This document shows positions 9,485 to 19,658 of a DNA stretch of 64,000 nucleotides, piece after piece. Under the pieces are notes generated by a model that was given only the letters and a program-made list of their open reading frames with translations, was not told the DNA's origin and did no database searches. The DNA is from Anaerolineae bacterium (GTDB taxonomy: Bacteria; Chloroflexota; Anaerolineae; Aggregatilineales; JAFGMM01). The position numbers and the translations under genes are program-made. Every line of letters begins with the position of its first letter. The first letter of the stretch is position 1. The DNA is taken from the NCBI GenBank assembly GCA_027494055.1, contig JAOSJO010000001.1, positions 1,035,005-1,099,004 on the forward strand. Direction: 5' to 3'.

Positions 9485-10598
9485 TTGACAGACAAGAAGG
9501 TCTTGCGCGGCGCTATGCTGGGCACGGGGACGATCTCGTATCACCACCTGGTGGCATGGCAGCGCATCCCCGGCGTCGAGATTGTTGCCCCTGTGCAACC
9601 GGAGCATCGAGAAGGCCCGGAAGCGAGCCGACGAGTTCGGCATTGACCAGGCGCACGTCTACAGCGACCATGAGGCGCTGCTCGACAAGGAGGCGCTGGA
9701 TTTCGTAGACATCTTGACCGCGCCCGCCGTCCACCTGATGCAGGTCGAGGCCGCTGCCGCGCGCGGCATCGACATCATCTGCCAGAAGCCGCTGGCGAAC
9801 TCGCTGGAAGAGGCGCAGCGCATGATCGATGTGTGCCAGAAGGCCGGGGTCTTGCTGAGCGTCAACGAGAACTGGCGCTGGCGCGCGTGGTATCGCACGG
9901 TCAAGGCGATGCTGGACGAAGGCCGCATCGGGCGGGTGCGCTATGTGCGGATTGCCGCGCATTTTAACGCGACGCTGCCGAATCCGGACGGCACGCCGCG
10001 CAGCCTGTTTCTCGCGCAGGCGTACACGCAGACCATGCCCAAGCTGATCGTCTTTGAGTGGGGAATTCACCTGATCGACACGCTGCGCCTGTTGTTTGGC
10101 GAGATCGACTGGGTGTTCGGGCATATGGAGCAGGTCAGCCCCATTGTCGCCGGTGAAGACCGCGCCTTCCTGATGCTCAACTACGGCGGCGTCATGGCAA
10201 ACATCGACATCAGTTGGGCCAGCATAAACCCGCCGCCGCTCCCCTCGGTGCTGGACAACGTTGTGATCGAGGGCGACGAGGGGACCATCGCGCTGGTGCC
10301 CAACCAGGGCGACGGCGACCTGATCCGCATCACCGACTGGCGCGGCAGCACGCTGCTCCGGCCCGGCGAGCGCCCGGTTGGCTCGCCGTATCGCATCACC
10401 GTGCTCCCGGCCCACGACGGGGACAACGCCGCCGCCTATCAGGCCAGCTACGACGCCGCGCAAGGGCACTTCATCGACTGCCTGCGCGCCGGCGTGGACC
10501 CGGAGACGGTCGCGAGCGACAACATGAAGACCCTCCGTGCGATGTTCGCGTGCTACGAATCGGCGGCGAAGAACAGCGTGATCCACCTCTCGCGGTGA
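9485..10598 (+). CDS. Gfo/Idh/MocA family NAD(P)-dependent oxidoreductase, frameshifted
   Basis: The dinucleotide-binding motif is AMLGTGTISYHHLVAW at the N-terminus. The family catalytic lysine block is ICQKPLANSLEEAQRMID, followed by SVNENWRWRAWY. About 370 residues when corrected. The chosen start is TTG 9485, 7 nt after AAGGAG; the in-frame ATG at 9452 has no ribosome site. The frame breaks at about 9593, where one extra C in 'gcccctg' splits IVALCNRSIEKARKRADEF. These enzymes oxidise or reduce sugars and sugar acids. First gene of the plus-strand arm, so it probably catalyses an early oxidation step of the imported compound. Confidence 0.87.
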
Positions 10599-10618
10599 TG
10601 TAGGCAGCCGGAGGCGAC

Positions 10619-11463
10619 ATGAACCTGCCTGAAGTTGACCTGTCCGGGTTTATCGACCTGCACGTACACAGCGCGCCCGACAACACCCCGCGCAAACTGG
10701 ACGACATCGACCTTGCGCGCGAAGTCGCCGCCGCCGGGATGCGCGGCGTGCTGCTCAAGAGCCACAGCACGCTGACCGCCGACCGCGCCGACATCGCGCG
10801 GGCGCACGCGGGCGTCGAGGTGGCGGTGTGGGGCGGGCTGGCGCTGAATGACCCGGTCGGCGGGCTGAACCCGGCGGCGGTCGAGGCCGCGCTTGCCTTC
10901 GGCGCGCGCGAGGTCTGGATGCCGACGCGCAACACGCGCAACGAAAACCCGGAGCGGGGCGCAACGGCGCTGACCATCCTGGACGACGCCGGCGAGGTCA
11001 AAGACGCCGTGCACGAAATCCTCCGCCTCATCGCCGCGGCAGACATCATCCTCGGCACCGGGCACATCAGCGTCGCGGAGACGGTCGCGCTGGTCCCGGC
11101 GGCGCGCGCGGCGGGTGTGAAGCGCGTCCTCATCACCCACCCGGCAGCGCCCTTCACCGACTTTCCGGTCGCGCTCCAGGAGGACCTCGCGCGGCAGGGC
11201 TGTTTCTTCGAGCGGTGCTGGGTGTTCACGACGCCGCTGCTGCACCGGACGGGGAACGCCGTCAGCCCGGCGCGCATCCTCGACGACATCCGGCAGGTTG
11301 GCTGGGAGACAACCACGCTCGCGACCGACTACGGCCAGGCCGACAACCCTCGCCGGTGGAGGGGCTGCGCGCTTTCGCGGCGGCGTGCCTCGCCGGCGGC
11401 TTCACGGAGGCGCAGGTGCGCCGCATGGGCGCGGAGAACCCCGCCGCCCTGGTGGAGGCCTAG
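10619..11463 (+). CDS. DUF6282 family protein (amidohydrolase-like), frameshifted
   Basis: Starts MNLPEVDLSGFIDLHVHSAP. The DLHVHSAPD metal-binding motif and the GMRGVLLKSHSTLTADRA segment resemble the DUF6282 branch of the amidohydrolase/PHP-like TIM barrels, and a histidine recurs in RVLITHPAAPFTDF. The frame breaks at about 11350, where one base is missing from 'aaccctcgcc'; restoring it gives ADNPSPVEGLRAFAAACLAGGFTE and a stop at 11463. About 281 residues. Hydrolase function is likely, substrate unknown. It sits between the oxidoreductase and E1 alpha with short gaps. Confidence 0.75.
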
Positions 11464-11467
11464 CGCG

Positions 11468-12426
11468 ATGGCGCTGCCGGTCGAAACGCTCACGCAGATG
11501 TATGAAACGATGTGGCGCATCCGCCACTTCGAGGAGGCAGCCGGCGCGCTCTACCGCGCCGGGCGCGTCAAGGGCGGCATCCACGCCAGCATCGGCCAGG
11601 AGGCGGTCGCGACAGGGGTGTGCTTTGCGTTGCGCCCTGACGACCTCATCACGTCCACGCACCGGGGGCACGGCCACCACATCGCCAAGGGCGCGGACAT
11701 GAACCGGCTGATGGCGGAGCTGCTCGGCAAGGCGGACGGCTACAATCGCGGGCGCGGCGGGTCGATGCACGTGGCCGCGTTCGATGTGGGTAGCCTGGGC
11801 GCCTTCCCGGTGGTGGCGGCAGGCATCCCGGTTGCGGTTGGGGCGGCGCTGGCGGTGCGCATGCAGGGGCAGGATCGGGTGGTCGTGGCCTTCTTCGGCG
11901 ACGGGGCGGTGGCGCAGGGCGCGCTGCACGAATCGATCAACCTCGCGGCCTTGCGCCGGGTCCCGCTGGTGTTCGTCTGCGAGAACAACCAGTTCGCGGT
12001 TTCGACGCGGCACGACGGGGGCTGGCGATTGCGGACAAGGCGCGCTGGGCCGAAGCCTACGGCCTGCCGGCGTGGACGGTCGACGGGCAGGACGTGGAAG
12101 GCGTGCACGCGGTCGCCGCCGAGGCAGTGGGCCGCGCGCGCGATGGCGGCGGGCCGGGGTTCATCGAGGCTGTGACCTACCGCTTCGAGGGACACTACTT
12201 CGGCGAGCCAGAGGTGTACCGCTCGCGCGAGGAAGTCAAGGCGCAGCGCCAGCAGCACGACCCCATCACCCTGCTGCACGACCGGCTGATCGAGGCGGGG
12301 GCGGACCCGGCGGAACTGGACCGGTGCAAGGCGCGCGCCCTCCAGGCCGTCGAGGCGGCGCTTGCCTTCGCCGACGCCAGCCCGGAGCCGGACCCGGCGA
12401 CTTTCGAAGATTACGTGTACGCATAG
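11468..12426 (+). CDS. 2-oxoacid/acetoin dehydrogenase E1 component alpha subunit, frameshifted
   Basis: The ThDP motif GDGAVAQGALHESINLA begins at residue 144 and ends at ENNQFAVST, with IHASIGQEAVATGVCFAL and THRGHGHHIAKG upstream. This is the pyruvate/acetoin dehydrogenase E1 alpha family. The frame breaks at about 12018 in GGGGG, where one base is missing; it resumes as LAIADKARWAEAYGLPAWTVDG. About 319 residues. The start follows the upstream stop by 4 bp. E1 alpha and beta decarboxylate a 2-oxo acid (or cleave acetoin) and pass the acyl group to the E2 encoded two genes on. Confidence 0.9.
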
Positions 12427-12433
12427 GGAATCC

Positions 12434-13423
12434 ATGCGCGAAATCACTTATCTGGCGGCGATCAACGAGGAGCTGCGCGAGGCGATGGCAGAGGACCCGC
12501 GCGTCTTCCTGATGGGCGAGGACATCGGCGCGCACGGCGGCGCATTTGGCGTGACGCGCGGGCTGTGGGAGGCCTTCGGCGCGGCGCGCGTGCTCGACAC
12601 GCCGATCTCCGAGAACACCCTGGCGGGGGCCGCCCTTGGCGCGGCGCTGACCGGGATGCGGCCTGTTTTGGAGTTCATGTTCGCCGACTTCTCCCGGCTT
12701 GCGCTGGACCAAATCCTCAACGAGTGGGCCAAGGTGCGCTACATGTACGGCGGGCAGTGCACCGCCCCGGTGGTGCTGCGCACGCCGCAGGGCGGCCTGA
12801 GCTGGAAGTCGGCGGCGGCGCACCACGCGCAGAGCCTGGAGGCGCTCTTCGTCCACATCCCCGGCCTGAAGGTCGTGCTCCCCTCCACGCCCTACGACGC
12901 AAAGGGCCTGCTCAAAGCGGCGATCCAGGATGACAGCCCGGTCATCTTCCTGGAGCACAAGGCGATGTACGCAGACAAGGGGCCTGTCCCAGAGGAGGCG
13001 TATCTCGTGCCATTGGGCCAGGCGGATCTCAAGCGCGCCGGCGAGGACGTGACCATCGTTGCGGCAGGGAAGATGTGCCACTATGCGCTGGAGGCCGCCG
13101 AGGCGCTGGCCGCGGAGGGCATCGACGCCGAGGTGATCGACCCGCGGACGCTCAAGCCGCTGGATGAAGCGGCCATCTTCGCCAGCGTGCGCAAGACGCA
13201 CCGCGCCGTGCTCGTGCAGGAAGCCCCGCGCACCGGCGGCGTCGCCGCCGATTGGGGGATGCGCATCATGGAGGCCTGCTTTGACTGGCTGGACGCGCCC
13301 ATCGTGCGGCTGGCCGGCGCGGACGTCCCGATCCCGTATGCCAACAGCCTCGAGGCGCAGGTGTGGCCGCGCCCGGCGGACATCGCCGAGGCCGTGCGCA
13401 GGCTCGTGGCCCTGGAAATCTGA
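12434..13423 (+). CDS. 2-oxoacid/acetoin dehydrogenase E1 component beta subunit
   Basis: A 329-residue intact protein starting MREITYLAAINEELREAM at ATG 12434, 7 bp after the E1 alpha stop. It has the conserved E1 beta blocks FLMGEDIGAHGGAFGVTRGL, DTPISENTLAGAALGAALTG and ILNEWAKVRYMYGGQ. The C-terminal transketolase-like domain reads VIDPRTLKPLDEAAI and VLVQEAPRTGG. Forms the alpha2-beta2 E1 with the preceding gene. Confidence 0.93.
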   Translation: MREITYLAAINEELREAMAEDPRVFLMGEDIGAHGGAFGVTRGLWEAFGAARVLDTPISENTLAGAALGAALTGMRPVLEFMFADFSRLALDQILNEWAKVRYMYGGQCTAPVVLRTPQGGLSWKSAAAHHAQSLEALFVHIPGLKVVLPSTPYDAKGLLKAAIQDDSPVIFLEHKAMYADKGPVPEEAYLVPLGQADLKRAGEDVTIVAAGKMCHYALEAAEALAAEGIDAEVIDPRTLKPLDEAAIFASVRKTHRAVLVQEAPRTGGVAADWGMRIMEACFDWLDAPIVRLAGADVPIPYANSLEAQVWPRPADIAEAVRRLVALEI

Positions 13424-13432
13424 GGTTCTGCC

Positions 13433-14611
13433 ATGGCGGTTGAGATCAGGTTGCCGAAGCTGACACACGACATGGAGGCGGGCGTCTTCGTCGAATGGTA
13501 CAGGCAGGAGGGCGAGGCGACGAAGCGCGGTGAGGTGCTGTATGCGGTGGAGACCGACAAGGCGACCGCCGACGTCGAGGCCGAGGCCGACGGCGTCCTG
13601 AGCGGGGTGATCGCCCAACCCGGCGACGAGGTGGCGGTGGGCCAGGTCATCGCCTATCTCACCACGCCGGGGGAAGCCGCCCCACCGCCGCCCTCCGCCA
13701 AGGAAGCTGCCGCGCCAGGCGAGTCCGCCCCACCGCCGCCGGTGCAGGCAGAGGCCGCAGCGCCGCACGACGCGGCGGATCCGGGCGCGGGTGGGCGGGT
13801 GGTCGCGACGCCGCTGGCGCGGCGCGTGGCGCGCGAAAAGGGCGTCGAACTGCGCGGGATGCGCGGCAGCGGTCCGCGCGGGCGCATTGTGCGCGCCGAC
13901 GTGCTCGCCGCCGCCGAGCGCGCCCCGGCCCCGCCCGCCGCCGAGGCGCTCTACGAGATCGTGACGCGGACGCGCGTGCAGGACCAGACAGCGCGCCGGC
14001 TCACGCAGATGTGGCAGGAGACGCCCCAGTTCGTGCTGGACCTTGCCGCCGACATGACCAAGGCGATGCGGTGGCGCGCGAAGACGGGGGGGCGCTTCTC
14101 GTTCACGACGCTGCTCGTGAGGGTCGCCGCCGCCGCGCTGCGGCGTCACCCACAGTGCAACAGCCTGCTGGTCGGCGGCGAGTTGCGGCGCTACCGCGCG
14201 ATCAACATCGGGGTGGCGATGGCGTCGGAGGCCGGGCTGGTGGTCCCCGTGATCCATGACGCGGACCGGCTGGCGGCGGAGGGCATCCAGGCGCGGCTGG
14301 ACGCACTGCGCGCGCGGGCGGAGGCGGGCCGTCTGACGCCGGACGACCTCAGGGACGGCACGTTCACGGTGACGAACCTGGGCATGTACGGCGTGGACGC
14401 CTTTACCGCGGTCCTCAACCCGCCGCAGGTGGCGATCCTGGCGTGCGGGCGCATCCAGGAGACGCCGGTCGCTGTCGCCGGGGAAGTCGCCATCCGCCCC
14501 ATGCTCACCATGCGCCTGACGGTCGATCACCGCGCGGTGGACGGCGCGGAGGCCGCGCCGTTCCTGGCGGCGGTGAAGGACCTGCTTGAGAACCCGTACC
14601 AGTTGATCTGA
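13433..14611 (+). CDS. Dihydrolipoamide acyltransferase (E2 component)
   Basis: 392 residues. The lipoyl domain covers residues 1-78, with the lipoylated lysine at K43 in ETDKATADVE. An Ala/Pro-rich linker leads to a peripheral-subunit binding domain (VVATPLARRVAREKGVELRGMRGSGPRGRI cannot be quoted longer; about 122-158). The catalytic domain ends with DHRAVDG (H366 and D370), the acyltransferase signature. Its single lipoyl domain is normal for this class. No E3 (dihydrolipoamide dehydrogenase) gene follows, so E3 must be shared with another complex. Confidence 0.92.
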   Translation: MAVEIRLPKLTHDMEAGVFVEWYRQEGEATKRGEVLYAVETDKATADVEAEADGVLSGVIAQPGDEVAVGQVIAYLTTPGEAAPPPPSAKEAAAPGESAPPPPVQAEAAAPHDAADPGAGGRVVATPLARRVAREKGVELRGMRGSGPRGRIVRADVLAAAERAPAPPAAEALYEIVTRTRVQDQTARRLTQMWQETPQFVLDLAADMTKAMRWRAKTGGRFSFTTLLVRVAAAALRRHPQCNSLLVGGELRRYRAINIGVAMASEAGLVVPVIHDADRLAAEGIQARLDALRARAEAGRLTPDDLRDGTFTVTNLGMYGVDAFTAVLNPPQVAILACGRIQETPVAVAGEVAIRPMLTMRLTVDHRAVDGAEAAPFLAAVKDLLENPYQLI

Positions 14612-14654
14612 AACGCGGCGGGGCGCTTCCGTCGCTCACTGAAGGGGAGATGTG

Positions 14655-15794
14655 ATGCCCATCGGGACTGAGGAATACCGGCAGCGCCTGGCGGATATTC
14701 GCGCCCGCATGGCGGCGCGCGCGCTCGACGCGGTGATCGTCTACTCGTGGAAGCGGGGCCAGGTGCGCTATGTAGCCGGCTACGCGCCCAACTACGTCGC
14801 CAACGTGGCGGCGGTCGTCGTCCCGCTGGAGGGCGAGCCGTCGATGTACATCCGCTTTCCCTTCGACCTCGAGCGCGCGCAGCGCATGTGCTGGTTCGCG
14901 GATGTGCGCGCCAGCGGCGACGTGAATGCCATCGGGGGCGACGTGGCCGGCGACCTGCGCCGGCGGGGTGTGGGTGACGGCGCGCGGGTCGGGCTTGTCA
15001 CCGGCGACGGCGTGATGGATGAGATGCCCTACACGCTCTACCGGCAGTTGACCGCCGACCTGCCGGGCGTGGCGTTCGTGGACGCGCGCGACCTTGTGAT
15101 GGACGTGCGGCGGGTCAAAAGCCCGGCGGAGTTCGCGCTGTTGCGGCGGTCCGCGCAGGTCGCTGACGCCGCCGTGGAGAGCCGCGTCGGCGGCGATGGC
15201 GCCGGGCGTGGACGAGTTCGCCGTCGTGGCCGCCGCCGAAGGCGCGGCGCGTTCTGCGGGCGCGACGACGTGGCTGCCGGCGATTGCGCACCGGGCCAGC
15301 CAGGAGCTGATCGGCCCCCGGACCACCAGGCGTTGCCGGGCGACGACATAACGATCTTCGAGCTGGCGGTCGAGGTGGACGGCTATTGGACGCAGGTCGC
15401 GCGCGCTTTCGCCCCTGGCGCACCGACCAGGGCGCAGCAGGCGATCTACCGCGCGGTGTACGAAGCCTACCAGGCCGAGGTCGAGGCGTGCCGGCCGGGT
15501 GCGCCGTTCGGCGCCATCGCGCAGGCCGCCGAGCGCGTCCTGGAGGCGCACAGCTTCGGCGCGCATTCCGAGCATGATTACGGCCACGGCATCGGGCTTG
15601 ACCTGCCGGAGCCGCCGCGCATCGGCGTGGACGACGCCGATACCGTCGAGGCCGGCATGGTGATCGTGCTGCATCCGGCGGTGCGCGTGCCGGGCGTTGG
15701 CGGGGCCTTCATCGGTGGGACGGTGCTGGTGCACGAGGATCGCGCAGAAGCGATCCACGCGATCCCGGCTGAACTGCCGCACGCCAGCGCATAG
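14655..15794 (+). CDS. Creatinase/aminopeptidase-P-like M24 family protein, metal ligands not conserved
   Basis: The N-terminal creatinase_N domain has the usual YSWKRGQVRYVAGYAPNYVANVAAVVVP block. The C-terminal pita-bread domain keeps DYGHGIGLDLPEPP. The M24 metal ligands look replaced: VDGYWTQVAR stands where family members have an Asp-x10-Asp pair, GMVIVLHPAV replaces the usual GM-x-x-x-EP, and GGAFIGGTVLV replaces the terminal R-x-EDT. It may therefore be a metal-free creatinase-type hydrolase or a pseudo-enzyme. Two compensating frameshifts bracket about 15175-15335; the intended reading there is AAMAPGVDEFAVVAAAEGAA. Start ATG 14655, after aaggggaga. Confidence 0.75.
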   Translation: MPIGTEEYRQRLADIRARMAARALDAVIVYSWKRGQVRYVAGYAPNYVANVAAVVVPLEGEPSMYIRFPFDLERAQRMCWFADVRASGDVNAIGGDVAGDLRRRGVGDGARVGLVTGDGVMDEMPYTLYRQLTADLPGVAFVDARDLVMDVRRVKSPAEFALLRRSAQVADAAVESRVGGDGAGRGRVRRRGRRRRRGAFCGRDDVAAGDCAPGQPGADRPPDHQALPGDDITIFELAVEVDGYWTQVARAFAPGAPTRAQQAIYRAVYEAYQAEVEACRPGAPFGAIAQAAERVLEAHSFGAHSEHDYGHGIGLDLPEPPRIGVDDADTVEAGMVIVLHPAVRVPGVGGAFIGGTVLVHEDRAEAIHAIPAELPHASA

Positions 15795-15846
15795 GGCGCA
15801 TGGCGCTGGCGCATAGTGCCTTAACCCTGACAGAATGAGGATGACA

Positions 15847-16623
15847 ATGAGCACAGCCATAGAGTTTCTGGGCATTGCCGCGTACCGTATCACGCTGCCG
15901 GACGGGCGCGTGGTGGTCATCGACCCGTGCCTCAGCGCGAACCCCGCGAGTCCGGTGCAGCCGGACGACCTGGAACAGGTCGATTTGCTTCTCGTCACCC
16001 ACCTCGCCGCCGACCACCTGGGCGACGCCTCCGCGATTGCGCGGCGGTTCGGCTGCCCGGTGGTGTGCGGCAAGGAGGTGGCCTACTTCATGCAGCAGGA
16101 GGGCGTGAGCAAGGCCCAGTTCCGCACCGTGCCGTGGCACGGCCAGGTGAACCCGCTGGGCATCCGCGTGCGGGCCGTGCCGAGTATGCACAGTTCGATG
16201 GGCCTCGCGCCGGACGGCAAGTGGCTCTGCGGGCAGCCGATGGGCGTTATCCTGTATGTGGACGAGGCGACGCGGATCTACCACAGCGGGGATTCGGCCA
16301 TCTTCAGCGACCTGAGGTTGATCGGCGAACTTTACAGGCCAACGGTCGGGCTGCTCTGCGCGTGCGAGCTGGAGCAGGAGTACCTGCTGTCGCTCGGTCT
16401 GCACGACCACTACGGCAACGAGATGAGCGGCGACGAAGGGGCGCTGGCGGCGGCGTGGCTGGGCGTGGAGTACGCGCTGTGCTGCCACTACCTGAACCCG
16501 GAGGGCCGCGAGGACGTGGTGCGCTTCACGCGCGCGTTGCAGGCGCGCGCCGCCGAGCCGGGAGCGCCCCAGCCCGTGATCCTCAAGGCGGGCGAGACGT
16601 TCGTTTACCCGCCGCAACGATAG
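15847..16623 (+). CDS. MBL-fold metallo-hydrolase-like protein (UlaG-like)
   Basis: About 258 residues in the metallo-beta-lactamase fold. The main motif reads THLAADHLGD, so the second His of HxHxDH is Ala. Later ligands are present in SMHSS and YHSGDSA. UlaG-like proteins hydrolyse lactones such as ascorbate 6-phosphate, which fits a sugar-acid locus. Three in-frame ATGs lie at 15835, 15841 and 15847; the last has GAGG six bases upstream and is preferred. Intact. Confidence 0.75.
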   Translation: MSTAIEFLGIAAYRITLPDGRVVVIDPCLSANPASPVQPDDLEQVDLLLVTHLAADHLGDASAIARRFGCPVVCGKEVAYFMQQEGVSKAQFRTVPWHGQVNPLGIRVRAVPSMHSSMGLAPDGKWLCGQPMGVILYVDEATRIYHSGDSAIFSDLRLIGELYRPTVGLLCACELEQEYLLSLGLHDHYGNEMSGDEGALAAAWLGVEYALCCHYLNPEGREDVVRFTRALQARAAEPGAPQPVILKAGETFVYPPQR

Positions 16624-16632
16624 GAGCGGAGC

Positions 16633-17394
16633 ATGGCGCTTCGGCTACAGGGGAAGGTGGCGCTGGTCACCGGCGGGGCGATGGGTATCGGGCGCGCGGT
16701 CGCCGAGGCGTTCGCCTGTGAGGCGGCGCAGGTGGTCGTGGCCGACATCAACCGCCAGGCGGGGGAGGAAGCGGTCGCGGCGATTCGGGCGGCGGGCGGC
16801 GTGGCGGATTTCGTCCACACCGACGTGGCCGAGATGCCCTCGGTGGAGGCGATGCGCGATTTCGTCCTCGCGCGCCACGGTCGCCTGGACGTGCTGGTGT
16901 GCAGCGCCGCGACCTACACGCGGGGTGAGGACGTCGTCCATCTCGACGCCGCGACGTTCGACCGGGTGCTGGCGGTCAACCTGAAGGGCGTCTTCCACTG
17001 CTGCAAGGTGGCGGTGCCGCTGATGCGCCAGGCCGGCGGCGGCAGCATCATCAACATGACCTCGTCTGTGGGCTGGCACAGCACCGCGCCCGGCGTGTTG
17101 GCCTACTCAACCAGCAAGTTTGCCGTCACCGGGCTGACCAAGGCCATGGCGATGGACCACCTGCGGGAGAACATCCGCGTGAACGCCATTGCGCCCGGCC
17201 CGACCGATACGCCGCTCCTGCGGGCGTCGCGCCCGCCGGACGAGTTCGCGGCGTTCAGGGACGCGCAGCCCATCGGGCGTCTCGCCACGCCGGCGGAGAT
17301 TGCGGCGGCGGCGGTTTTCCTCGCCTCCGACGAAGCCGCCTTCGTGACCGGGGTGGTTCTCCCGGTGGACGGCGGGCAGACGACGCACATCTAG
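16633..17394 (+). CDS. Short-chain dehydrogenase/reductase (SDR, classical)
   Basis: 253 residues. The cofactor motif TGGAMGIG is at 13-20, NLKG at 116-119, Ser144/145 with Tyr158 and Lys162 (YSTSK) form the catalytic set, and the C-terminal VTGVVLPVDGGQ is typical. Asp38 after the second strand (VVADIN) suggests NAD preference. Last gene of the plus-strand arm, 9 bp after the MBL gene. Probably oxidises a hydroxyl of a pathway intermediate. Confidence 0.9.
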   Translation: MALRLQGKVALVTGGAMGIGRAVAEAFACEAAQVVVADINRQAGEEAVAAIRAAGGVADFVHTDVAEMPSVEAMRDFVLARHGRLDVLVCSAATYTRGEDVVHLDAATFDRVLAVNLKGVFHCCKVAVPLMRQAGGGSIINMTSSVGWHSTAPGVLAYSTSKFAVTGLTKAMAMDHLRENIRVNAIAPGPTDTPLLRASRPPDEFAAFRDAQPIGRLATPAEIAAAAVFLASDEAAFVTGVVLPVDGGQTTHI

Positions 17395-17412
17395 GCGGCG
17401 CTTCGCTGCCGG

Positions 17413-18841
<1,429 letters not shown>

Positions 18842-18944
18842 TTATACCACGCGCGCGCGGTATCCTTGCGGCAGGTGGGATTCTGCGCTAAGATTTTCAT
18901 GCGTTCAGCAGGGCGCAGGCTGCCTGCGGCGTGCTGAAGGCGAT

Positions 18945-19005
18945 GGCCGCGTAGCTCAATTAGGCAGAGCAGTTGACTCTTAATCAATTGGTTGCAGGTT
19001 CGAGT
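18945..19005 (+). tRNA. Truncated tRNA-Lys (anticodon CUU), ends in the T-loop
   Basis: Acceptor strand GGCCGCG, D-arm GCTCAATTAGGCAGAGC, anticodon arm GTTGA-CTCTTAA-TCAAT (anticodon CTT), then variable loop and GCAGG-TTCGAGT of the T-arm. The expected 3' half (CCTGC CGCGGCC) is absent; the sequence turns into GGAGCTGTCCGGTC and a run of 13 G. As written the acceptor and T stems cannot form, so this copy is non-functional or the assembly is wrong here. Confidence 0.75.
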
Positions 19006-19658
19006 GGAGCTGTCCGGTCGGGGGGGGGGGGGCGGCGCCCGCTCCTCCTTTCAGAGAGGGGTGGCCCCGCAACGGCGAGGCCGTTGTTGTTGGACGGTCA
19101 GGCGTGGGTCGCCGGGGGGATTATTCGGCTTGTCGCCCCCGGCACAGCCTCCAGGAGGTCAGCGAGCAGGTCCGCCATGGTCGGGTGTGTCGCCGGGTAT
19201 CAGCGCCGGCATTGACCCAGACCGTGCCGGTGGTCCGTTCTATGCCGAGATTGCCATCAGCCCCAGGCCCAGAACGGCAACAATCACATGGAGAGAAACC
19301 CACAGATAGCGATCTTTGATCCTTCTGGCGAAGAGAGATCCAAACTGCGCTGCGGCAGCGTCTTGTGCGCCCGCGTAGTACGCCACCTACTCGGTATCAC
19401 ATCAGCCGGGCGACCAGGCCATACTTCATGCCCGATGGTGAAGACTACATCCGGATTGGCACAGGAAAGATCATAGAAATCAGCGCATGGGCCGAGTCGC
19501 CGGTGGGGAACTGACCAGCAGCACCACGCACGGCGACCGCCACGATGTCTCCCCTTAGCGGCGACTACGCATCCACGTGCCGAGGGGACACCCCGCCCCA
19601 GCGGGGAGAGTCGTCACAGTGACGCATGGCTCATCATCCCTTCATGTGTGCACAACGG
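19006..19658. other. Non-coding stretch after the broken tRNA
   Basis: No reading frame with recognisable homology in either direction. It opens with a 13-G homopolymer (19020-19032). A 6-bp hairpin CCCCGC-CCCA-GCGGGG at 19591-19606 has no T-tract; lying just past the end of the minus-strand permease gene, it might still help end transcription. Short minus-strand frames near 19060-19300 look like decayed coding sequence but cannot be named. Confidence 0.4.

Noticed and set aside
19591-19606. Hairpin CCCCGC/GCGGGG as an intrinsic terminator
   Set aside because: Short stem and no T-tract on either strand; kept only as a note in the intergenic entry.
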